Positions 23,543-31,427 of a DNA stretch of 36,253 bases are shown here, one piece after another. Each line of letters opens with the position of its first letter. Position 1 is the stretch's first letter. The DNA is from Terriglobia bacterium. Its GTDB lineage: Bacteria; Acidobacteriota; Terriglobia; Bryobacterales; Bryobacteraceae. A program made the translations under genes and the position numbers. The DNA is taken from positions 1 to 36,253 of the forward strand of contig JANXYJ010000180.1 of the NCBI GenBank assembly GCA_025350105.1, in the 5' to 3' direction. The notes under the pieces are model-generated. The model saw only the letters and a list, made by a program, of their open reading frames with translations. It was not told the origin of the DNA and did no database searches.

Positions 23543-24922
23543 CTATAGCAACAATTTACACAGCGCCAACATGACTCGGCGGAGGCCCACTTCGCGGCCG
23601 TCCGCACTGTACCACTCCCCTGGGCTGTGGGCACCGCCGCCCTGTCCGCCTACTCCAATGGAAACCGCTGGAATTCCCAGCGAAAGCGGGATATTGGCAT
23701 CGGTTGAGGAGCAATCGGCGCGGCTGCGAATCCCCAAGAATTGATCGACGGAATGCAAGGTCTTGAGGAGGGGGGCGTGTTCTGGCAACTGGCCGCCGGG
23801 CCGGGAGCCGATTTCCTTGATCCGCGTGGTTACGGGAGTTCCGGTTTTGCGGCGGTTCTCGAGAGTCGCGGCCTCTTCGGCGGCTTCATTCAGCGAACGG
23901 GCCATGTCGTCCAGCGTTTCTGCACTTTCCGAGCGCAGGTCCAGCTTGGCCCAAGCTTCGTTGGGAATAGAATTGATGCTGGCGCCGCCGTCGAAAATAC
24001 CGAAATTGAAGGAACTGCGCGGGGCGGAATCAGTACCAGAATCAGAAAGGGACATGCGATCGGAAAAAAGGGTCACGATACGGCTGAGGGCGTGCACCGC
24101 GTTGGCGTTTTGAGCATCGCGCCAGCTATGGCCGCCGGCGCCGCTGACTTGAATTTCAAAACGGCGGCTGGCCAGGGCGCGGGTGGTGATGTGCTCCACG
24201 CCAGGACCGTCCAGCACCAGAAAGGCGCGCCAAATGGAAGGGTCGGCTGAGCGGCAGATGTAGCGGAAGCCGCTGAGGTTGCCTTCGCCCTCTTCGCCAA
24301 CGTTGGCGATCAAAATGGGGGCGGCGGAAAGATCGAGATCAAATTCGGAAAGGGGTGAATGGGCAGTCCAGGCAGCGGCGACGGAGAGCAGCGCCGTGAG
24401 TCCGGCGCCATTGTCGGCCACGCCGGGACCTTCCAGGCGGCCGTCACCCATGGGACGAATATCTTCGGGAGTGCGCGGAGCAAGCACAGTATCGAGATGG
24501 GCGGTGACGGCGACGGCCGGTAGATTTTGCGCGGTCCGATCAGGCAGAGTGGCGATAACGTTGCCGGCGCGATCGAGTCCCGCCTGCCAGCCAAGGGCGC
24601 GGAACTGTTCGGCCATCCAGGCAGCACGCTTATCTTCAAAAAACGTAGGGGCAGGCATGCGGCACAGCTTCAGGTGCTGTTCGTTGATCCAGGCGCGTTC
24701 GCGGCGGAACCATTCCAGGCACGCGGCCATGGCGGGTGTTGCCGCCAGTTGCTGGACGGACAGATTCTGGACTGTCGATGGACCGTCGCCGGGGTTCAAA
24801 CCCGGCGCCGAACTAGGCGATAACGAAGGGTCTCGCAGTGGCAAGCTACAGTTTAGCAGTTCAGGAAAAGAACGCCGGGGCGATAAAAACTGGTTGCTAA
24901 CAACCGTGGTTGTAACCAGCAT
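23543..24922 (-). CDS. M20 family zinc peptidase
   Basis: The 459-residue metallopeptidase has the M20 layout: metal ligands in V-T-A-H-L-D-T, G-P-G-V-A-D-N-G-A-G and N-V-G-E-E-G-E-G-N-L. A dimerisation (lid) domain with GAGGHSWRDAQNANAVHAL follows, then a C-terminal ligand region S-x-D-A-N-I-P-L-S-L-G-I-P. It resembles tripeptide or acylamino-acid hydrolases; the substrate is not evident. No signal peptide is clear. GGAG (24934-24931, minus) 8 bases before ATG 24922 supports this start, although the first 60 residues are poor in family motifs. It is divergent from the NHL gene, leaving an 84-base shared promoter region. Confidence 0.85.
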   Translation of the reverse strand: MLVTTTVVSNQFLSPRRSFPELLNCSLPLRDPSLSPSSAPGLNPGDGPSTVQNLSVQQLAATPAMAACLEWFRRERAWINEQHLKLCRMPAPTFFEDKRAAWMAEQFRALGWQAGLDRAGNVIATLPDRTAQNLPAVAVTAHLDTVLAPRTPEDIRPMGDGRLEGPGVADNGAGLTALLSVAAAWTAHSPLSEFDLDLSAAPILIANVGEEGEGNLSGFRYICRSADPSIWRAFLVLDGPGVEHITTRALASRRFEIQVSGAGGHSWRDAQNANAVHALSRIVTLFSDRMSLSDSGTDSAPRSSFNFGIFDGGASINSIPNEAWAKLDLRSESAETLDDMARSLNEAAEEAATLENRRKTGTPVTTRIKEIGSRPGGQLPEHAPLLKTLHSVDQFLGIRSRADCSSTDANIPLSLGIPAVSIGVGGQGGGAHSPGEWYSADGREVGLRRVMLALCKLLL

Positions 24923-25006
24923 GTTGCAAACTCCAGTTGCGGGCTTGCCCGGAATGTGAAAGAATCGCCCCGTTACCGGCAGGACCGTTTCAGGAGGTGG
25001 TTCAGA

Positions 25007-26272
25007 ATGATTCGTCGAAATGTAGGGAGTATGGTCGCTGTGGTGTTGGCTTTGGCATTGATGTTGGGCGGGCTATCGATGGTAGGCACTTCGTTTGCCG
25101 CTCAGCCACTGACCGCGCCCAAATTCAAATTCGACCCCGATTGGCCCAAGCCCTTGCCGAATAAATGGAAGATGGGCGGCGTTACCGGCCTGGCCGTGGA
25201 CAAGGACGACAACGTTTGGGTTTACGACCGGCCGAACGATTTGACGGACATTGAACTGGAGGCGGAACTGACGCCGCCGTTGGCGGATTGTTGTGTGAGG
25301 CCGCCGTCGATGATTCACATTGATAAGAACGGCACAGTGATTGGGTCCTTCGATGCGCCGCAGGGCCACGGGATGGCGATTGACAGCAAGGGTTTTGCGT
25401 ATTTAGGCCGGGAGACCGTGTACAAATATGACACGAAGACCGGGATGGTGGTGGGCCAGGTTCCGCGTACGGCGGATAGGGTGCCGGGCGCAGGGAATCC
25501 GGAAGGTCAGGTGGGTCCTAATCGCACTCCAGGGAAGGGAAGCCGTGGGCCGGTAGCTGGATTTCTTCCTCCGCCCGGCGGACGCCTTCAGGGGGAAGGC
25601 ACGCCGGTGGCCAGCCGCGCCGCCGCTCTGGCTGCTTTTCGCGCGAAGTATCCACCCACCACGCCGATGATCGTGGGCGGATTGGAAGAGATTCGTTTGG
25701 ATGAAGCGGCGCGCGAGCTTTACTGCGCCGACAATTACCTGGGCGGCCGGGTGATGGTGTTTGATTTGGACACGCTGCAGTTCAAACGCGGTTGGGGAGC
25801 CTACGGGCACGCACTTTCCGAAATCACCACCGACGATAAAGACCGCGAATACTCGCCCGGCGGTCCCATGCCCAAGGAGTTTCGCGGGCACCTGACGTTA
25901 AACATTTCCAATGATGGTTTGGTCTACGCCGCAGATCGCAATGCCAATCGCATTCAGGTGACGACGAAGCAGGGCAAGTTTGTGAAGGAATTTATTTTAG
26001 CTCCGATGACGGGGGTGGGCGGGTCCACGGGCGGTGTGATGTTTTCGCCGGACAAGGCCCAAAAATTCTTGTACATTTCCGACCTAACCAACAACCACAT
26101 TTACTTCCTGAACCGCGCAGACGGAACCTTGGTAGGGCAGATGGGCAGCATGGGCGAAAACGGAGGGCAGTTTTTCGGCCTGCACATGATCGCCGTGGAC
26201 AGCAAGGGCGTGATCTACACCGGCGAGGTTTTTGCCGGAGAGCGCGTGCAGCGGTTTTTGCCGGTGAAGTAG
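25007..26272 (+). CDS. Exported NHL-type beta-propeller protein
   Basis: The 421-residue protein has a signal peptide (about 8-32, F-A-A-Q end) and NHL-like blades: VTGLAVDKDDNVWVYDR, GHGMAIDSKGFAYLG, LNISNDGLVYAADRNANRIQ and MIAVDSKGVIYTGEVFAGERVQRF. Such proteins resemble peptidyl-alpha-hydroxyglycine alpha-amidating lyase-like and other extracellular propellers; an enzyme activity cannot be assigned. The ribosome-binding site AGGAGGTGG at 24992-25000 is the strongest in the window and fixes ATG 25007; an upstream in-frame ATG at 24956 is rejected. Confidence 0.85.
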   Translation: MIRRNVGSMVAVVLALALMLGGLSMVGTSFAAQPLTAPKFKFDPDWPKPLPNKWKMGGVTGLAVDKDDNVWVYDRPNDLTDIELEAELTPPLADCCVRPPSMIHIDKNGTVIGSFDAPQGHGMAIDSKGFAYLGRETVYKYDTKTGMVVGQVPRTADRVPGAGNPEGQVGPNRTPGKGSRGPVAGFLPPPGGRLQGEGTPVASRAAALAAFRAKYPPTTPMIVGGLEEIRLDEAARELYCADNYLGGRVMVFDLDTLQFKRGWGAYGHALSEITTDDKDREYSPGGPMPKEFRGHLTLNISNDGLVYAADRNANRIQVTTKQGKFVKEFILAPMTGVGGSTGGVMFSPDKAQKFLYISDLTNNHIYFLNRADGTLVGQMGSMGENGGQFFGLHMIAVDSKGVIYTGEVFAGERVQRFLPVK

Positions 26273-26357
26273 CCGCGCTTGGAATTGCCGTGGCCCTGGT
26301 TCTATCGCCCAACCAACGGCTGCTCACTCAATCGGCCCAGATAGCGGACACGAATGC

Positions 26358-27362
26358 CTAAAGGGTCACGCCCAGCTTCTTGCCCCAAGAAGTAGCGCCT
26401 TTTAGTGCCGCGTTCACGGCGTTGATGTTTTCGACGCCCTTTGTTGAGAGAAAATCTTCCAGGGCGTGGATGCCTTTGGTGGCGTAAATGGGCATGCCGT
26501 CCTTCCAGGTGGCGCGACCGCACAGGACTCCCGAATAATCGGTTCCGGCTTCGGTAGCCATGCGCAGGCTTTCGACGAATTGGGCGTTGCCCACGCCGGC
26601 GCTGAGATAGATGAAGGGCTTGCTGGCGACGGCGGCGGCTTTGCGGAACAGGTCCAGGGCTTCGCTCATCGATTGGGCTTTTTCGCCTTTGAAGACCGAA
26701 CTGCCTTCGACGAATTCTGCGTTGATGGGCACTTCCACCTTGAGCACATCGACCTTGTACTGCGGTTTGGAAAATTCCTGCATGCTGCCGATGACCACTT
26801 GCGGCTTGATTTTGGCGAATTCCAGGCCTTTTTCGTTGCCGCCTTTGGGGTCGTAGCCGACGAATTCGAGGAAGAAGGGAATCTGATTGTCCTCGCACTC
26901 TGAGCCGATGCGTTCGATGAAGGCGTGTTTGATGTCATTGACGTTCGCGTCGTCGAAGGGCGAGTAATAGATCAGGATCTTCACCGCGTCGGCGCCCCAA
27001 TCGACGATGCGTTTGACGGAGACGTGGGGCAATAGATCGGGCAGGCGGCCGGGTTGCGAATTGTCGTAACCAGTTTCTTCGTAGGCGAGCAGCAGGCCGG
27101 CGTTGGCTGAGCGCGCCTTGGCGGCGTCCAGGCCATATTCGGGGTCGAGCAGAATGGCAGAAGCATGGGGCGTCAAAATGCGGGTGACGGCGGTTTTGAA
27201 TTCGCTCATCATCTCGGGCGTGACCGCCTTGGTGTTGACGCCCTTGGCGGAAGCGATCGACTTTTGCAGGCTGCCCCGTTGATCCATCGCAGCGGCGGCG
27301 ATAATGCCGTCCTTATTGGACAGCGCTTTCATGTGCTTCAGTTTGCCTGGAGAGAGTGCCAT
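26358..27362 (-). CDS. lacD: Tagatose-1,6-bisphosphate aldolase-like (LacD family)
   Basis: Class I aldolase that would cleave tagatose-1,6-bisphosphate (or a related ketose bisphosphate) into dihydroxyacetone phosphate and glyceraldehyde-3-phosphate. The 334-residue TIM barrel keeps A-M-D-Q-R-G near the N-terminus, K128 in DAVKILIYYSP, L-E-F-V-G-Y-D and the Schiff-base lysine K208 in DVLKVEVP, followed by S-A-G-V-G. Length is normal. A TACACT box 8 bases before ATG 27362 suggests a leaderless mRNA, and a 16-bp tandem repeat lies further upstream. No other lac or sugar genes are close. Confidence 0.88.
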   Translation of the reverse strand: MALSPGKLKHMKALSNKDGIIAAAAMDQRGSLQKSIASAKGVNTKAVTPEMMSEFKTAVTRILTPHASAILLDPEYGLDAAKARSANAGLLLAYEETGYDNSQPGRLPDLLPHVSVKRIVDWGADAVKILIYYSPFDDANVNDIKHAFIERIGSECEDNQIPFFLEFVGYDPKGGNEKGLEFAKIKPQVVIGSMQEFSKPQYKVDVLKVEVPINAEFVEGSSVFKGEKAQSMSEALDLFRKAAAVASKPFIYLSAGVGNAQFVESLRMATEAGTDYSGVLCGRATWKDGMPIYATKGIHALEDFLSTKGVENINAVNAALKGATSWGKKLGVTL

Positions 27363-27395
27363 AACTTGTTAGTGTAACGGGTTCCGCCAGTAAAT

Positions 27396-27434
27396 TGATC
27401 GGACAGTGAAGTGACCGGACAGTGAAGTGATCGG
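27396..27434. repeat. 16-bp tandem repeat upstream of lacD
   Basis: A 16-base unit (27396-27411) is repeated at 27412-27427 with one change and followed by 7 bases of a third copy. It lies 34 bases before the lacD start, where a regulator could bind in tandem. Confidence 0.8.
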
Positions 27435-27485
27435 CCGACACCGCCGGATTGGGCGCCGCAGGAAATACCGGCATTATTTAAGGTT

Positions 27486-27698
27486 CTAAGGCATTTGCAC
27501 CAGGGTAAGCCGGAACAAGCCGAGTTCGCTGCCGTAGCAAATGCTTTCGTGGCAGCCTGAACCACAGACAAAATAGACATCGTAAGCACCGTTTGAGCCC
27601 CGGAAGGGATCGAGGCCCATGCACCAGCGGCAAAATCTGGCGGCGGTATTGCACCACCATTCGTCCCGTCGCGTGCAGCGTTGCGCGAGCTCAGTCAG
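27486..27698 (-). CDS. Putative cysteine-rich small protein without a standard start codon
   Basis: On the minus strand a frame closed upstream by TGA (27716-27714) and ending TAG (27488-27486) encodes a protein-like sequence of about 70 residues. Seven cysteines stand in metal-site-like spacing: R-C-T, W-W-C-N-T, F-C-R-W-C-M-G, F-V-C-G-S-G-C-H and S-I-C-Y-G. The composition (WW, GLDPFRG, GAYDVYF) is unlike a random antisense frame. There is no ATG, GTG or TTG before C26; CTG 27698 is the only start-like codon. A frameshift near the 5' end or a rare CTG start would explain it. I do not recognise it. It lies opposite the region before the GNAT gene. Confidence 0.4.
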   Translation of the reverse strand: MTELAQRCTRRDEWWCNTAARFCRWCMGLDPFRGSNGAYDVYFVCGSGCHESICYGSELGLFRLTLVQMP

Positions 27699-27727
27699 GC
27701 TGCGCCGGGCTCAGCAATAATAGGGAG

Positions 27728-28174
27728 GTGTCCGCAAACTCCACCTCCAACAAACGTGCTCGACAAAAGGCGGCTGTCCGCGTCCGCCCGGCGGAAAGAA
27801 GCGACATGGCCGCCATCCGCGGCCTTATCAAACAATTCCCCAGACAACTGGCGCAACAAAATCTGCCGCGGGTAAGCTCCTTTTTCGTGGCTTATGTTGG
27901 TGCCATCCAGACCGGCAGCGAAGCTCGCCTGGTGGGTTGTTGTGCGCTTCAGTTTTATTCCAAGCGTCTGTCGGAAGTCCGCAGTCTGGCGGTTCACCCC
28001 GACTTTCACGACCGCGGGGTGGCGTCACAATTGGTGGAGTGCTGCAAGCAACGCGCGCTCGCGCGCGGCATTAAGGAGCTTTTCGCCGTCACCAGCCAAA
28101 CCGAATTCTTTCAGCGGCTAGGGTTCGCTACCTTCCGCCGGGAAAAAATAGCCATGTTTTTCGAAGTGAACTAG
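27728..28174 (+). CDS. GNAT family N-acetyltransferase (ArgA-like)
   Basis: The 148-residue enzyme would transfer an acetyl group from acetyl-CoA to an amine. It shows V-R-P-A-E-R-S-D at the start of the fold, C-C-A-L-Q-F-Y, the core S-L-A-V-H-P-D-F-H-D-R-G-V-A-S-Q-L-V (the pyrophosphate-binding loop is R-G-V-A-S) and F-F-Q-R-L-G-F near the end. The order resembles the N-acetylglutamate synthase-like subgroup of arginine synthesis, but that is only a suggestion. The frame is open back to 27593. GTG 27728 gives normal length, and the TAATAG element 5 bases before it resembles the leaderless starts of this window. The gene is the last before the island boundary. Confidence 0.75.
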   Translation: MSANSTSNKRARQKAAVRVRPAERSDMAAIRGLIKQFPRQLAQQNLPRVSSFFVAYVGAIQTGSEARLVGCCALQFYSKRLSEVRSLAVHPDFHDRGVASQLVECCKQRALARGIKELFAVTSQTEFFQRLGFATFRREKIAMFFEVN

Positions 28175-28212
28175 TTAGCAGGGTGTCTTAGAAAGCTTGG
28201 TAGGTAACGGGC

Positions 28213-28261
28213 GGTGCGCCCGACAAGATTCGAACTTGTGGCCTTTTGCTTCGGAGGCAAG
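28213..28261 (-). other. 3' half of tRNA-Arg(CCG): island attachment-site duplicate
   Basis: On the minus strand this segment reads as the 3' half of a tRNA: anticodon loop CTCCGAA (28256-28250, anticodon CCG) with flanking stem arms, 5-base variable region AGGCC, a perfect T arm ACAAG-TTCGAAT-CTTGT (28239-28223), acceptor strand CGGGCGC and ACC (28222-28213). The matching 5' half (acceptor GCGCCCG, D arm) is absent upstream. Integrases often use exactly this part of a tRNA gene, leaving an intact tRNA at one end and a 3' duplicate at the other. It is therefore the left attachment site of the island to the right. Confidence 0.75.
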
Positions 28262-28689
28262 AGGCAACGAAAAATCAAAGACTTAGCACCGGTGCCCTTC
28301 GTCGCTACCAATTGCGAAATGTTGCCAGTTATCAAACACTTACGCGAGAAAGCAACACGCGAACTAGCAAGCGGTGACACTCCTTCTATGCACAGAGTGG
28401 GCACAAAAATGGGCACAGCCCCGTCTCGAAGGGATGAAGGTGATGGGGCATTTAAACGGGTTGGCAATCTCTGCTTTGCCCCTCCACGGCCCGAATAGTT
28501 GATCGCCGTGTAACGTCGTAACACTGCGCCGGATCACGAGACATCCTAAAGGGCCTAATGACTGTCTCCGATACTTTTTCAGGTGAGTTATGCGACGTCT
28601 GCTGTTCGCAAAAGTAACCATGTGAGCCCAGCGAACAGCCTGCTCAACCAGTTAGTTTGCCGACAATGTCCTAAACTCGAAAGATACCC
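28262..28689. other. Gene-poor left end of the island
   Basis: About 430 bases between the tRNA fragment and hsdM hold no gene I can support. A short plus-strand frame that ends at 28498 (SMHRVGTKMGTA) vaguely resembles the C-terminal tail of some tyrosine integrases and may be a remnant. The promoter of the hsd operon should lie at 28540-28685, but no convincing -35/-10 pair was found. Confidence 0.4.
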
Positions 28690-30228
28690 ATGCTTACTGG
28701 AGAAATCCGCTCACAAATTGATCAGATTTGGAATGCGTTTTGGACGGGTGGGATTTCGAACCCGCTGGAGGTCATCGAGCAGATCACGTACTTGCTGTTC
28801 CTGCGCCGGCTCGACGAGTTGGAGACGCTGGAGGAGTTAAAGGCAACCCGGCTGAAGCGGGCCATGGAACGGCGAATCTTTCCAGAGGGCCAAGACGATC
28901 GCAAGCGGCCGTATGATCAGTTTCGCTGGTCTCGCTTTAAGCATCTGGAAGCGCGAGAAATGTATGCCGTTGTCTCGGAGCATGTTTTTCCATTCCTGCG
29001 CACGCTCGGTGGCGATGATTCCACGTACGCGCAGCATATGAAGGATGCGCGGTTCACCATTCCTACGCCGCAGTTGCTGGCGAAGGTTGTGGATCTTCTG
29101 GATCACGTTCCCATGGAGGATCGCGATACCAAGGGCGACATCTACGAATACATGCTGGGCAAGATCGCCAGCGCGGGGCAGAATGGGCAGTTCCGCACGC
29201 CGCGGCACATCATCCGGCTGATGGTGGAGTTGTTGGCGCCTAAACCCACGGATGTGATTTGCGATCCAGCTTGCGGCACCTGCGGTTTTTTAGTGAGCGC
29301 CGGCGAATATCTTCGCGAGCGGCATCCAGAGATTTTCACCAGCGCCAAGTCGCGCGAGCATTTTCATCACGGGCTATTTCACGGCTTTGACTTCGACAAC
29401 GTGATGTTGCGCATTGGCAGCATGAACATGTTGCTGCATGGCGTGGAGAATCCGGACATCCGCTACCGCGATTCGCTTTCGCAGGATCATGCCGGGGAGG
29501 AAGAAAAGTACACAGTGGTGTTGGCGAATCCGCCGTTTGCGGGGTCGCTTGATTACGAACAATGCGCCAAGGATCTGCTGCAAATCGTAAAGACTAAGAA
29601 GACGGAGCTTCTATTTCTGGCCTTGTTCCTGCGGCTGCTGAAGCCCGGCGGGCGCGCGGCGGTGATTGTGCCGGATGGCGTGCTGTTCGGCAGCAGCAAA
29701 GCGCACAAGGCTCTGCGGGAGATGCTGGTGGAAAAGCAGAAGCTGGACGCCGTGATTTCGCTGCCCAGCGGAGTCTTCCGCCCCTACGCGGGAGTCTCCA
29801 CCGCGATTCTGCTTTTCACCAAGACCAATTCCGGCGGTACGGATCACGTCTGGTTTTACGATGTAGAAGCCGATGGAATTTCGCTGGACGACAAGCGAGT
29901 GCCTCTGTTGCCCGAGGAGAAGTTAGGTTCCGTCCCGGCGCAGGCGCTTTCGGCTGATGAGCACGCGAAGAACAATCTGCCGGATATCGTTACTCGATGG
30001 GCTCAGCGTGAGGGAGCGGAACGCGATCACCCGAGGACGGCCCAGAGCTTTTGCGTTCCGAAAGCTGACATTGAGGCGGCGGGGTACGACTTGAGCATCA
30101 ATCGCTACAAAGAGGTTGTGCACGAGCAGGTGGATCATCTGCCGCCGAAGCAGATTTTGGCGGAGTTGGTGGCGCTGGAGGACGAGATTCAAAAGGGCTT
30201 AAAGGAACTAGAGGCGACGCTGGGATGA
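28690..30228 (+). CDS. hsdM: Type I restriction-modification DNA methyltransferase subunit
   Basis: The 512-residue N6-adenine methyltransferase subunit has an N-terminal HsdM helical domain (about 5-130; I-W-N-A-F-W-T-G-G-I-S-N-P and I-T-Y-L-L-F-L-R-R-L-D). The methylase core carries the SAM-binding motif D-P-A-C-G-T (192-197) and the catalytic N-P-P-F (280-283). The C-terminus is helical for contact with HsdS. It methylates the target adenines and, with HsdS alone, forms the modification enzyme. All key residues are present. Its stop overlaps the hsdS start (ATGA), so both are coupled. It is the first gene of the hsdMSR operon on the island. Confidence 0.95.
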   Translation: MLTGEIRSQIDQIWNAFWTGGISNPLEVIEQITYLLFLRRLDELETLEELKATRLKRAMERRIFPEGQDDRKRPYDQFRWSRFKHLEAREMYAVVSEHVFPFLRTLGGDDSTYAQHMKDARFTIPTPQLLAKVVDLLDHVPMEDRDTKGDIYEYMLGKIASAGQNGQFRTPRHIIRLMVELLAPKPTDVICDPACGTCGFLVSAGEYLRERHPEIFTSAKSREHFHHGLFHGFDFDNVMLRIGSMNMLLHGVENPDIRYRDSLSQDHAGEEEKYTVVLANPPFAGSLDYEQCAKDLLQIVKTKKTELLFLALFLRLLKPGGRAAVIVPDGVLFGSSKAHKALREMLVEKQKLDAVISLPSGVFRPYAGVSTAILLFTKTNSGGTDHVWFYDVEADGISLDDKRVPLLPEEKLGSVPAQALSADEHAKNNLPDIVTRWAQREGAERDHPRTAQSFCVPKADIEAAGYDLSINRYKEVVHEQVDHLPPKQILAELVALEDEIQKGLKELEATLG

Positions 30229-31424
30229 CAACTCAGTGGCCTTTAGTTAGCCTGAATGACCTTAGTTTAGCGATTGATTACGGCCATACGGCGTCGGCTT
30301 CAAACGACCCATCGGGGCCGAAGTTTCTTCGGATTACTGACCTGCGTGACGAGGGTGTCGACTGGGCACAAGTACCTTTTTGTTCGTGTAGTGCTTCAGC
30401 AGAGTTGGAAACCCAATTACAACCGGGCGACATTGTTTTCGCCAGAACCGGAGCAACCACAGGAAAGAGTCACTTGATAAAGGAGTGTCCGAATCGTGCG
30501 ATCTTCGCCTCCTATCTGATCCGCGTACGGCTGTCCAATGAAGCTGACCCCAACTATGTAGCGCACTTTTTTCGTACGCCAGATTATTGGTCGCAAATTT
30601 CACAAAGCTCAACAGGAACGGCACAACCTGGAGTGAACTCAACTAATCTCAGGCGTCTACGGATTCCCATTCCACGGCTGGACGAGCAGCGGCGGATTGC
30701 GGCGATTCTGGATCAGGCCGACGCCCTCCGCGCCAAACGTCAACGTTCATCTATGCTCTTAAAAAAGGCGCTGCATGCGATTTTTGATAACCTTTTTGGT
30801 GATTTGGTCAAGAACGCGAATCATTGGCCCCACGGAAACCTCGTCGAGCTTTGCTCCGATCCAACAGATATTAGGTGCGGCCCATTCGGCACGCAACTAG
30901 GACGTGAAGAATTTGTTTCAACTGGCGTTCCTTTGTGGGGAATAAAACACGTCAATTCTCAATTCGCCTCGCTAACAACGGAATTTGTGACTAAGCGGAA
31001 AGCGGACGCCCTAAAGCAGTACACGCTTCTTGAAGGCGATCTTGTTATGACACGCAAAGGCACAATTGGTAATTGCGCTATTTACCCTCAGGGCCTACCG
31101 GTTGGTATTATGCATTCGGATCTGCTGCGCATCCGAATGGACTCGCGGCGTGTAAACCCGCGTTTCCTCTGCCATCAACTTCAGTACAGTCGAAACGTTG
31201 CGGGCCAAATTTCGTTAATCAGCGGGGGAGCGGTCATGGCCGGAATAAACGTCACGAAACTTAAGAATCTGGTGGTGTGCCTTCCCCCTCTGGAGCTCCA
31301 GCATCAGTTCGACGCGATTTTCGAAAAGCAGCAGTGTTTGGCCGTGTCACAGAAAGCGAGCTTGCAGTACCTCAATCGCCTGCAAGCCTCTCTCCAACAC
31401 CGCGCGTTCCACGGAGAACTGTAG
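30225..31424 (+). CDS. hsdS: Type I restriction-modification specificity subunit
   Basis: The 399-residue subunit sets the DNA target. Two target-recognition domains (about 1-145 and 200-345) are each followed by a conserved helical spacer: I-P-I-P-R-L-D-E-Q-R-R-I-A-A-I-L-D-Q-A-D (about 146-195) and C-L-P-P-L-E-L-Q-H-Q-F-D-A-I-F (about 350-399). The two recognition domains differ, so a bipartite asymmetric target is expected; the sequence recognised cannot be read. Codon use in the recognition domains is less GC-biased than in hsdM, common for exchanged hsdS modules. The gene is intact, with no inverted repeats for phase variation. Confidence 0.92.
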   Translation: MTTQWPLVSLNDLSLAIDYGHTASASNDPSGPKFLRITDLRDEGVDWAQVPFCSCSASAELETQLQPGDIVFARTGATTGKSHLIKECPNRAIFASYLIRVRLSNEADPNYVAHFFRTPDYWSQISQSSTGTAQPGVNSTNLRRLRIPIPRLDEQRRIAAILDQADALRAKRQRSSMLLKKALHAIFDNLFGDLVKNANHWPHGNLVELCSDPTDIRCGPFGTQLGREEFVSTGVPLWGIKHVNSQFASLTTEFVTKRKADALKQYTLLEGDLVMTRKGTIGNCAIYPQGLPVGIMHSDLLRIRMDSRRVNPRFLCHQLQYSRNVAGQISLISGGAVMAGINVTKLKNLVVCLPPLELQHQFDAIFEKQQCLAVSQKASLQYLNRLQASLQHRAFHGEL

Positions 31425-31427
31425 CGC

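Noticed and set aside
28213-28300. A complete tRNA gene
   Set aside because: The T arm, anticodon loop and acceptor 3' strand are present, but no D arm or matching 5' acceptor strand lies upstream.
28370-28498. Possible integrase C-terminal remnant on the plus strand (SMHRVGTKMGTA)
   Set aside because: Only a faint resemblance to tails of other integrases; no catalytic motif is present, so it is not listed as a pseudogene.
28171-28524. Minus-strand open frame of 117 codons across the tRNA fragment
   Set aside because: It overlaps the tRNA-derived segment and shows no protein-like motifs.
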